From NCBI GenBank assembly GCA_003151215.1, contig PLXB01000351.1, forward strand, positions 4,793 through 9,807: a DNA stretch of 5,015 nt. The letters run 5' to 3'. The stretch comes from Ignavibacteriota bacterium. GTDB taxonomy: Bacteria > Bacteroidota > Kapaibacteriia > Palsa-1295. Below, in pieces: positions 1 to 5,015 of the stretch (position 1 is the first letter of the stretch; the number at the start of each line of letters is the position of its first letter). The translations under genes and the position numbers were made by a program. The notes beneath the pieces were generated by a model that did not search any database, was not told where the DNA came from, and saw only the letters and a program-made list of their open reading frames with translations.

Positions 1-12
1 TTTTCAATGTAA
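1..12 (+). CDS. Possible 3' end of an upstream gene
   Basis: Reading from base 1, the frame gives Phe-Ser-Met and then a TAA stop at 10-12, three bases before the terminator-like hairpin at 16-50. A stop codon right before a terminator is what the end of a gene usually looks like, so this may be the last codons of a co-directional gene whose body lies outside the window. Three codons cannot identify a product. A second reading, in the frame starting at base 2, stays open through the hairpin and stops with TGA at 59-61, overlapping the folP start as ATGA. The choice between the two is unresolved here. Confidence 0.2.
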   Translation, partial: FSM

Positions 13-15
13 GCG

Positions 16-50
16 ATGCGGCGGTCACATTTGTGCCCGTCGCATTTTTT
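16..50 (+). terminator. Intrinsic terminator-like hairpin upstream of folP
   Basis: The left arm ATGCGGCGGTCAC (16-28) pairs with the right arm GTGCCCGTCGCAT (33-45) around an ATTT loop. This is a 13-position stem with one G-U pair and one T-C mismatch, and it runs straight into six T residues (45-50). A GC-rich stem followed by a T tract is the standard shape of a Rho-independent terminator on the plus strand. It ends only 7 bases before the folP start codon, which is unusually close. It probably ends the upstream transcript, or acts as a partial terminator between that gene and folP. Confidence 0.6.
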
Positions 51-57
51 GTTCTTT

Positions 58-912
58 ATGAATACAGCAAAATTCGGGTCTCTTCTTGCAGAAAAGAGAA
101 CGCTTACCATGGGCGTACTTAATGTTACGCCCGATTCCTTTTCCGATGGAGGGGCATTTTTCACAGCAGAAGCAGCCTTTCGGCATGCGAGCGTTATGCT
201 TATCGAAGGTGCCGACATTATTGATATCGGAGGTCAATCAACTCGTCCTCCCGGTAGTGCGTATGGGCTCGGGGCGTCGCCGGTCAGTCTCGGAGAAGAG
301 CTCCATAGAGTGTTGTCGGTCATTGATCAACTCATTTTGGAATATCCTGAGATCGTCATTTCTATTGATACTACAAAATCCGAAGTTGCAAGACGCGCTC
401 TTGATTCCGGCGCAACCATTATCAATGATGTCAGCGGCGCAACCGAAGATGAGAAAATGATGGAAGTGGTGAAAGAAAAAGATGCTCCGATTATTTTAAT
501 GCATGGATACGGTCCGGAATTTATGAAATCAGGAATCGAGGAATACCACTATGATAATGTCCTGCAAGATGTATTTGAATGGCTACATAAACGGATTAGT
601 ATCGCAAAGGGAAAGGGGATACAGACGATTCTCGCAGATATTGGCTTCGGGTTTGCGAAGAAAGCAGAAGATAATATAACTTTATTGAGAGGGCATAAGA
701 ATTTTATTGATTTAGGTGTACCAATGGTTCTCGGAATCTCCCGTAAGTCGACGATCGGGAAAATACTGGGCGGTGCGCCTCAGACAGAACGGATTAACGG
801 AAGCATTGCGGCCGCAGTTTATGGCGCAATCAATGGCACGAAGATCATCCGCACCCATGATGTGAAGCAAATCGTTGAAGCTCTTAAAGTGACAGATACA
901 CTTACTAGATAG
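58..912 (+). CDS. folP: Dihydropteroate synthase
   Basis: This 284-aa cytoplasmic enzyme condenses 6-hydroxymethyl-dihydropterin diphosphate with p-aminobenzoate to give dihydropteroate in folate synthesis; it is the sulfonamide target. The family's TIM-barrel motifs appear in order: MGVLNVTPDSFSDGG (18-32), DIGGQSTRP (56-64), SIDTTK (102-107), NDVSG (123-127), LMHGYG (147-152), DIGFGFAK (194-201, where most relatives read DPGFGFGK), GISRKS (226-231, with the pterin-binding Lys230) and IIRTHDV (263-269). The start at 58 leaves 17 residues before the first motif, as in E. coli. An in-frame ATG at 16 lies inside the terminator stem and would add an atypical leader, so I rejected it. No Shine-Dalgarno sequence precedes the start. 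Between STRP and the following PVS there are about seven more residues than in E. coli. The gene stands alone here: the next gene converges on it from the other strand. The identification is secure; the exact start is less so. Confidence 0.96.
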   Translation: MNTAKFGSLLAEKRTLTMGVLNVTPDSFSDGGAFFTAEAAFRHASVMLIEGADIIDIGGQSTRPPGSAYGLGASPVSLGEELHRVLSVIDQLILEYPEIVISIDTTKSEVARRALDSGATIINDVSGATEDEKMMEVVKEKDAPIILMHGYGPEFMKSGIEEYHYDNVLQDVFEWLHKRISIAKGKGIQTILADIGFGFAKKAEDNITLLRGHKNFIDLGVPMVLGISRKSTIGKILGGAPQTERINGSIAAAVYGAINGTKIIRTHDVKQIVEALKVTDTLTR

Positions 913-942
913 AGAGGCAATATCGAGCGTCTCTAAAATTTT
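911..942 (+). terminator. Weak hairpin between convergent genes
   Basis: AGAGAGGC (911-918) can pair with GCGTCTCT (927-934) around an 8-base loop, with one G-G mismatch. It is followed by AAAATTTT (935-942). The stem overlaps the folP stop codon (910-912) and lies in the 31-base gap before the convergent gene. It could end folP transcription, but the T run is only four long and is set off from the stem by four A residues. On the minus strand no T run follows the stem, so it is a poor terminator for the opposite gene. Confidence 0.3.
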
Positions 943-943
943 A

Positions 944-2911
944 TCACTTTTGCACAACTAACATTTTCATCATCACATTTCCATTCTCCGAAAGCTTACA
1001 GTAATATGTGCCGGTCGGCAGGTCATGCACGTCAAGATCGGCAGTAAATGTTCCGGCTCCGGTCACTTTTTCTTTGATATTGCGAACCATATGACCTAAG
1101 ATATCGAGCAGATCGATCTGCATTAATCCCGGTTCTGCAACAGAGAATGCAATAGTTGCCGAGTTCAGCGCCGGATTAGGGTAGATGCTTACAAGACTAA
1201 ATGAACTTGCAGGTCCTATTTGACGTACAGAGGATACAGGAGTGAAAGGGAAGCGATACGTCCGATAGGAAAACGCTCCTGTTTGAATGGACATCTGAAA
1301 GATTCTTGACTTATCCGGTGTAATTTCCACTGCACTTGGCTGCGTTATGATCCCTAATCCGATCAGCGTATTCCCGTCATCGAATCGTTGAACATTACCT
1401 GCAGCGGGACTATAAGGAAGGTTATTGTATTGCCATACAGCAGTCGCGGTATGATTTACTTCATCGAGAGCATATTCGATCGCGCGAGTGGATGGAACGG
1501 TTGCAACGGTATCCGCTATGATCTTTGTATGAAGATTCCCGTTATCGAAAAGAGTAATATTACCATTTGCAATACGCTCGGGATCGTGCTGATGTGAAAA
1601 CTTTAATGTATCTCCAAGGAAAGTAAACTGATTATTTTTTCCACCCCATCTCCAGACAAAATTGCCGTTTGAATCGATCTTTGATACTTCGTCACAATGC
1701 CTGAATGAAGCGATGAAATTTGCATCTTTAGGATCGCGAATAGCGGTATTGATATGCATATAATCAATAAGCGTATCTTGTGCATTACTCGGCACAAGGT
1801 GAATATCTCTCTGGGCATCAACAATCTGGAAGTGATCCCAGCTTCGCCATAAGAACACTTGCTGCTTATTTTCATCGAGCTCTTGAATAATTGCGCCAAA
1901 AACCGTCTCAGACGTATCTGCACGTTGTGCCAAAGAAGAATATTTGCCGTTTTCAACAGTATCTAAATACTTTTTCATATTCACTTTCTGCGGATCGTAG
2001 GCAACAAGTATTGCGCGATTATTGAATAAAAGATTGAAGTCATGAAGATCGGCGGTATATCCTCCCTTGCATTGAAATGTATCAATGATCCTCATTTTCT
2101 GGTCTAATTGTTCGATCTGTCCGTCAAATATTCCTCCGGTCGGAGAAAAAAATTGGTGGAAATATGTCAGTGTTCCGTCCGGTTGCATCCGAAAATTACC
2201 GGTTCCATTGGGAATATTGCGCTCAAAAATAAAGCTATTGTTGTTTAGTAGCGCTTTCGATGCGGTATCGGCTGCAATAGCAAGGAAGGAATACGGTGAA
2301 GGCATTTGTGCCGTCGGTGAAAAGAAAAGATTGCCTTCGCGAAGCGTTGCCAAAGTATCTGTTAAGGTGTCAATAGTGACAATAGCAGGGTTAAATGATA
2401 TTGTATCATTGTAGGTTGGAAGAGAAGCGGTTAAAGCCTGCAATGCCGCATCATTTTCTTTCTGCTCTTTCTGTTGAAGTGCAAAGAGTGCAAGACCCCG
2501 CTGCTGTTCACTGATTTCAGTAGTATGGAAACTATAGAAAATCGGAGCGATATTTTCTGAGGAAGTAATTTGAAATGTAACGATGACATTTTCATTTAAT
2601 GCAAAAGGCTGATCGGGTTCGAAGATGATGGTCTGGTTATCTGTGGAGCCCGAAACTTTGCCGGGATGATTGCCGCTTGACTGGCCAAGAACAGTAAAAG
2701 CGAAATCTTTTGTCGAATGACTATTCATAAAAGCTTTTAATGGGCGTACAATAAACGTGGCTTTTTGTGGAACATAGATATCTCCGTTCCTTGGCCATTG
2801 GTACTCTATAAGAGATTTTGCAGCGCCTGAGCTTTGGAACGCATTCTGGGCTTGAGCCGAAAGGACGGGGAAAAGAAGCGCAAAGAAAATGACAATGTAT
2901 CGAAATTTCAT
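944..2911 (-). CDS. Secreted arylsulfotransferase (ASST)-like protein with T9SS sorting domain
   Basis: This 655-aa protein is predicted to be exported. Residues 1-21 form a signal peptide (MKFR, then a hydrophobic core, ending in AQA). Residues about 30-131 resemble a bacterial Ig-like (SbsA/Big_5-type) domain. A Gln/Ala-rich linker follows (about 134-164), then a region predicted as a beta-propeller (about 190-550). Residues about 571-655 are a complete T9SS sorting domain starting near IYPNP and ending KMLVVQK. The propeller carries the arylsulfotransferase signature: ADLHDF (His290), DYMHIN (His386), SFRHCDEVSKID (Arg404), WRWGGK and SHQHDPER (His440/His442). In the known family, PAPS-independent enzymes move sulfate between phenols through a sulfohistidine; His442 is my best guess for that residue. 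The mature part has only three cysteines, so the disulfide of the E. coli-type enzyme is absent. I chose the start at 2911 because the ATG at 2983 would put 24 extra residues before the signal peptide. No Shine-Dalgarno sequence is visible. Family membership is likely; substrate and activity are unknown, and a non-catalytic role is possible. Confidence 0.85.
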   Translation of the reverse strand: MKFRYIVIFFALLFPVLSAQAQNAFQSSGAAKSLIEYQWPRNGDIYVPQKATFIVRPLKAFMNSHSTKDFAFTVLGQSSGNHPGKVSGSTDNQTIIFEPDQPFALNENVIVTFQITSSENIAPIFYSFHTTEISEQQRGLALFALQQKEQKENDAALQALTASLPTYNDTISFNPAIVTIDTLTDTLATLREGNLFFSPTAQMPSPYSFLAIAADTASKALLNNNSFIFERNIPNGTGNFRMQPDGTLTYFHQFFSPTGGIFDGQIEQLDQKMRIIDTFQCKGGYTADLHDFNLLFNNRAILVAYDPQKVNMKKYLDTVENGKYSSLAQRADTSETVFGAIIQELDENKQQVFLWRSWDHFQIVDAQRDIHLVPSNAQDTLIDYMHINTAIRDPKDANFIASFRHCDEVSKIDSNGNFVWRWGGKNNQFTFLGDTLKFSHQHDPERIANGNITLFDNGNLHTKIIADTVATVPSTRAIEYALDEVNHTATAVWQYNNLPYSPAAGNVQRFDDGNTLIGLGIITQPSAVEITPDKSRIFQMSIQTGAFSYRTYRFPFTPVSSVRQIGPASSFSLVSIYPNPALNSATIAFSVAEPGLMQIDLLDILGHMVRNIKEKVTGAGTFTADLDVHDLPTGTYYCKLSENGNVMMKMLVVQK

Positions 2912-3029
2912 TGTAATATAGCAAAAAAAAGAAGGTATATTAAGGAAAACAATGACTTTACGAAACGCCCTCAGAAAGAACATAGTTCATAAAACATTGA
3001 CACAAATGACTATCTGGTTGTGAAACCCG

Positions 3030-3062
3030 TTGACTTTTAACGAGCCTGTCCTTCAAATTTTG
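3030..3062 (+). promoter_or_regulatory. Candidate promoter for typA
   Basis: TTGACT (3030-3035) matches the sigma-70 -35 consensus at five of six bases. After a 17-base spacer comes TCAAAT (3053-3058), which matches the -10 consensus at four of six. The overlapping AAATTTTG (3055-3062) also fits the Bacteroidota-style -7 element TAnnTTTG except for its first base. Either reading would start transcription near 3065-3070 and give a typA leader of roughly 95 bases. A perfect TTGACA at 2997-3002 has no matching -10 box at the right distance. This is inference from motifs only. Confidence 0.35.
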
Positions 3063-3111
3063 TTTCACGATTGTGTAAAAAGAAACGAATACATGTTCCA
3101 ATTGGTTAGGC

Positions 3112-3135
3112 GGTAGGCAAGCGCTCTTGCTTGTC
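3112..3135 (+). promoter_or_regulatory. Hairpin in the typA leader
   Basis: GGTAGGCAAG (3112-3121) pairs with CTTGCTTGTC (3126-3135) around a CGCT loop to form an uninterrupted 10-pair stem. Three pairs are G-U, so the full stem forms only in RNA copied in the typA direction; the opposite strand would have A-C mismatches there. No T run follows, so it is not a terminator. It ends 27 bases before the start codon and leaves the Shine-Dalgarno sequence free. It could stabilise the leader or take part in regulation, but it matches no known element that I recognise. Confidence 0.4.
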
Positions 3136-3151
3136 AATGTAGCTATTTAAA

Positions 3152-3157
3152 GGGGAG
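3152..3157 (+). promoter_or_regulatory. Shine-Dalgarno site of typA
   Basis: GGGGAG lies five bases before the GTG codon at 3163, within the purine-rich run AAAGGGGAG. It is the only clear ribosome binding site in the window and it fixes the typA start at a GTG. Confidence 0.8.
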
Positions 3158-3162
3158 TAGAA

Positions 3163-4998
3163 GTGGCAGAGAGAGTAGTAGAGCATTTCAGACACGATAT
3201 ACGCAATGTAGCGATCATTGCCCACGTCGATCATGGAAAAACGACGCTGGTTGACCAGATGCTGCGCCAAAGCGGCACATTTCGGGCAAACGAACAGCTA
3301 ACCGAACGCGTCATGGATTCCAACGATCTCGAAAGAGAGAAGGGAATCACCATCATGGCGAAAAATACCAGCGTACACTGGAATAAGACGAAGATCAATA
3401 TCGTCGATACTCCCGGTCACGCCGATTTTGGCGGTGAAGTGGAACGCGTGTTAAATATGGCCGACGGTGTCCTTCTGCTTGTTGATGCGTTTGAAGGCGC
3501 AATGCCCCAGACACGTTTCGTTTTGCAAAAAGCATTACAACAAGGATTGAAAGTCATTGTTGTCATAAATAAAGTTGATAAACCAAACTGTCGCCCGGAT
3601 GAGGTGCACGATTCGATATTTGATCTGTTCTTCAATCTCGAAGCAACAGAAGAGCAGTTGGATTTCCCGACTGTTTATGGATCGTCAAAACAAGGTTGGA
3701 TGGGTATTGACTGGAAAAACCCGACAGATAACATTACGTACCTGTTTGATACCATCATAGAAAAAATACCTGCAGCTCCTTTCCGTGAGGGAACCTTGCA
3801 GATGCAGATCACCTCACTTGATTATTCATCATTTGTTGGTCGTATTGCCATCGGAAGGGTTTACCGCGGGATCATTAAAGAGAACATGCCGATAACGTTG
3901 GTTAAACGGGATGGCGCTAAAGTAAAAGGCAGAATAAAAGACCTTTTTGTATTTGATGGTTTGGGAAAAGCAAAAGCCACTGAAGTAAAAGCAGGAGATA
4001 TTTGCGCGATAACCGGTATTGAAGGTTTTGAGATCGGAGACACAATTGCTGATTTCGAAAATCCGGAAGGGCTGATCCCAATTGCAATTGATGAGCCAAC
4101 AATGAGTATGCTTTTTACCATTAATAATTCTCCGTTTTATGGTAAAGAAGGAAAATTCGTTACATCGCGGCATTTGCGTGATCGTTTATTTAAAGAGTTG
4201 GAGAAAAATCTCGCTATGCGACTGAATGAAACAGAATCTCCTGATTCCTATATAGTATATGGCCGTGGTATCTTACACCTTTCTATTTTAGTAGAAACGA
4301 TGAGACGCGAAGGCTATGAGTTGCAACTCGGACAGCCACAGGTTATCATTAAAGAGATCGATGGTATAAAGCACGAACCAATTGAAGCGCTTACAGTTGA
4401 TGTTCCGCAGGAATCATCAAGTAAAGTGATTGACCTGGTTTCACAACGTAAAGGAGAGATGGTTGCGATGGAACCTAAAGGTGACCTGACCCATTTGGAA
4501 TTTTATATTCCTGCACGCGGTATCATTGGTTTGAGAAATAATGTTCTTACTGCAACAGCAGGTGAGGCAATCATGGCGCATCGTTTTAAAGCGTACGAGC
4601 CATGGAAAGGGAATATCCCCGGTAGAAATGCAGGAGTGCTTATTTCAAAAGATAAGGGAACAGCTATTGGCTATTCGATCAATAACCTCCAGGACAGGGG
4701 TCGGTTTTTTATCGAGCCAGGTGAAGCGGTTTATTCCGGACAGATCATCGGTGAGCACATTCGTCCGGACGACCTGGTCGTGAATATCTGTACAGAAAAG
4801 AAACTGACCAATATGCGGGCATCTGGTTCTGACGAGAAGATGCGAATAGCGCCCAAAACAAATTTTTCTCTGGAGGAAGCAATGGAATATATCCAGGGCG
4901 ATGAATATGTAGAGATCACACCAAAGGCCATACGCCTTCGTAAGATCTACCTGGATGAAAATGACCGGAAGCGATTCAAGAATAAAATGACAGCATAA
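3163..4998 (+). CDS. typA: Translational GTPase TypA/BipA
   Basis: This 611-aa GTPase (E. coli BipA has about 607) binds the 70S ribosome where EF-G and EF-4 bind. It helps 50S assembly and translation in cold or other stress. The G domain has all its motifs: AHVDHGKT (20-27, with the His-Gly of this family), EREKGITI (57-64), DTPGH (82-86), NKVD (136-139) and a G5-like GSSK (173-176). An EF-Tu-like beta-barrel follows (about 205-295), then EF-G-like domains III and V (GRGILHLS, ETMRREGYELQLGQPQVI). The C-terminal domain, found only in TypA, has GRNAGVLIS, KKLTNMRASGSDE and the closing basic stretch RKRFKN. The motifs LDFP, YGSSKQGWM and GRGI (rather than GRGE) look like the Bacteroidota/Chlorobiota form. 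The start is GTG, set by a strong Shine-Dalgarno sequence. The gene is intact and appears to be transcribed on its own, with a divergent neighbour upstream and a probable terminator just after its stop. Confidence 0.98.
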   Translation: MAERVVEHFRHDIRNVAIIAHVDHGKTTLVDQMLRQSGTFRANEQLTERVMDSNDLEREKGITIMAKNTSVHWNKTKINIVDTPGHADFGGEVERVLNMADGVLLLVDAFEGAMPQTRFVLQKALQQGLKVIVVINKVDKPNCRPDEVHDSIFDLFFNLEATEEQLDFPTVYGSSKQGWMGIDWKNPTDNITYLFDTIIEKIPAAPFREGTLQMQITSLDYSSFVGRIAIGRVYRGIIKENMPITLVKRDGAKVKGRIKDLFVFDGLGKAKATEVKAGDICAITGIEGFEIGDTIADFENPEGLIPIAIDEPTMSMLFTINNSPFYGKEGKFVTSRHLRDRLFKELEKNLAMRLNETESPDSYIVYGRGILHLSILVETMRREGYELQLGQPQVIIKEIDGIKHEPIEALTVDVPQESSSKVIDLVSQRKGEMVAMEPKGDLTHLEFYIPARGIIGLRNNVLTATAGEAIMAHRFKAYEPWKGNIPGRNAGVLISKDKGTAIGYSINNLQDRGRFFIEPGEAVYSGQIIGEHIRPDDLVVNICTEKKLTNMRASGSDEKMRIAPKTNFSLEEAMEYIQGDEYVEITPKAIRLRKIYLDENDRKRFKNKMTA

Positions 4999-5015
4999 CA
5001 AAAAAGCCTCCCTTG
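4999..5015 (+). terminator. Probable first half of a terminator after typA, cut by the window end
   Basis: Directly after the typA stop comes a run of six A residues (5000-5005) and then GCCTCCC (5006-5012). An A tract followed by a GC-rich arm is how a bidirectional intrinsic terminator usually begins; the matching GGGAGGC plus T run would lie just past base 5015. Only the left side is visible, so this is a prediction. Confidence 0.45.

Larger units (their letters stand above)
2912..3162. other. Divergent intergenic region between the ASST-like gene and typA
   Basis: This 251-base gap separates two genes read outward from it, so it should carry both promoters. The side next to the ASST-like gene is AT-rich, with a run of eight A residues (2923-2930). 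A TAATAT on the minus strand (2937-2942) could be a -10 element, but no good -35 box stands at the right distance. The typA side holds a better promoter candidate, a hairpin and a Shine-Dalgarno sequence, listed separately. I see no convincing short gene or RNA gene in it. Confidence 0.7.

Noticed and set aside
16..57. Longer folP start at the ATG at 16
   Set aside because: The 14 extra residues are encoded by the terminator-like hairpin and its T tract, and relatives start about 17 residues before the first motif, which fits the ATG at 58.
712..957. Antisense frame spanning the folP end and the convergent gap
   Set aside because: It is a short shadow frame opposite conserved folP motifs with no recognisable product.
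2912..2983. Longer start for the ASST-like protein at 2983
   Set aside because: It would place 24 residues before an otherwise ordinary signal peptide beginning MKFR at 2911.
2997..3002. Perfect TTGACA -35 box
   Set aside because: No acceptable -10 element lies 16-18 bases downstream; the best hexamer there matches at only three positions.
3020..3068. Inverted repeat GTGAAAC (3020-3026) and GTTTCAC (3062-3068) flanking the typA promoter candidate
   Set aside because: The half-sites are about four helical turns apart, which is suggestive of an operator, but one or two such 7-base matches are expected by chance in a gap of this size.
3829..4173. Antisense open frames of 86 and 114 codons inside typA
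   Set aside because: They lie opposite a highly conserved gene, have no domain-like sequence or ribosome binding site, and are explained by the codon pattern of typA.
4645..5001. Antisense open frame of 118 codons over the typA 3' end
   Set aside because: It is the mirror of conserved TypA C-terminal coding sequence, and nothing in its translation looks like a protein family.

Overview
The window carries three complete protein-coding genes and no sign of mobile DNA, CRISPR or stable RNA genes. It looks like a chromosomal housekeeping segment from a member of the Bacteroidota/Chlorobiota (FCB) superphylum, possibly a Kapabacteria- or Ignavibacteria-like lineage. The main evidence is a type IX secretion system (T9SS) sorting domain (YPNP...LPTGTYY...KMLVVQK) at the end of the secreted protein. 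Wording in the TypA protein that I remember as typical of that group (LEATEEQLDFP, YGSSKQGWM, GRGILHLS) agrees with this. The genus cannot be fixed from the window.

Layout. Bases 1-57 hold the tail of an upstream unit, with a strong terminator-like hairpin (16-50) ending just before the first gene. Bases 58-912 (+) encode dihydropteroate synthase (folP). Bases 913-943 are a short convergent gap with a weak hairpin. Bases 944-2911 (-) encode a 655-aa exported arylsulfotransferase-like protein with a signal peptide, an Ig-like domain, a predicted beta-propeller and a T9SS tail. Bases 2912-3162 are a divergent intergenic region holding a candidate promoter, an RNA hairpin and a clear Shine-Dalgarno sequence. 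Bases 3163-4998 (+) encode the ribosome-associated GTPase TypA/BipA. The window ends inside what looks like the first half of a terminator stem.

The genes do not form one pathway. folP serves folate synthesis, typA serves ribosome assembly and stress translation, and the arylsulfotransferase-like gene lies between them on the opposite strand as its own unit. I found no convincing undescribed system. The points most worth a second look are the secreted sulfotransferase-like protein, the conflict over how folP is expressed, an insertion in a substrate loop of the folP product, and the typA leader hairpin.
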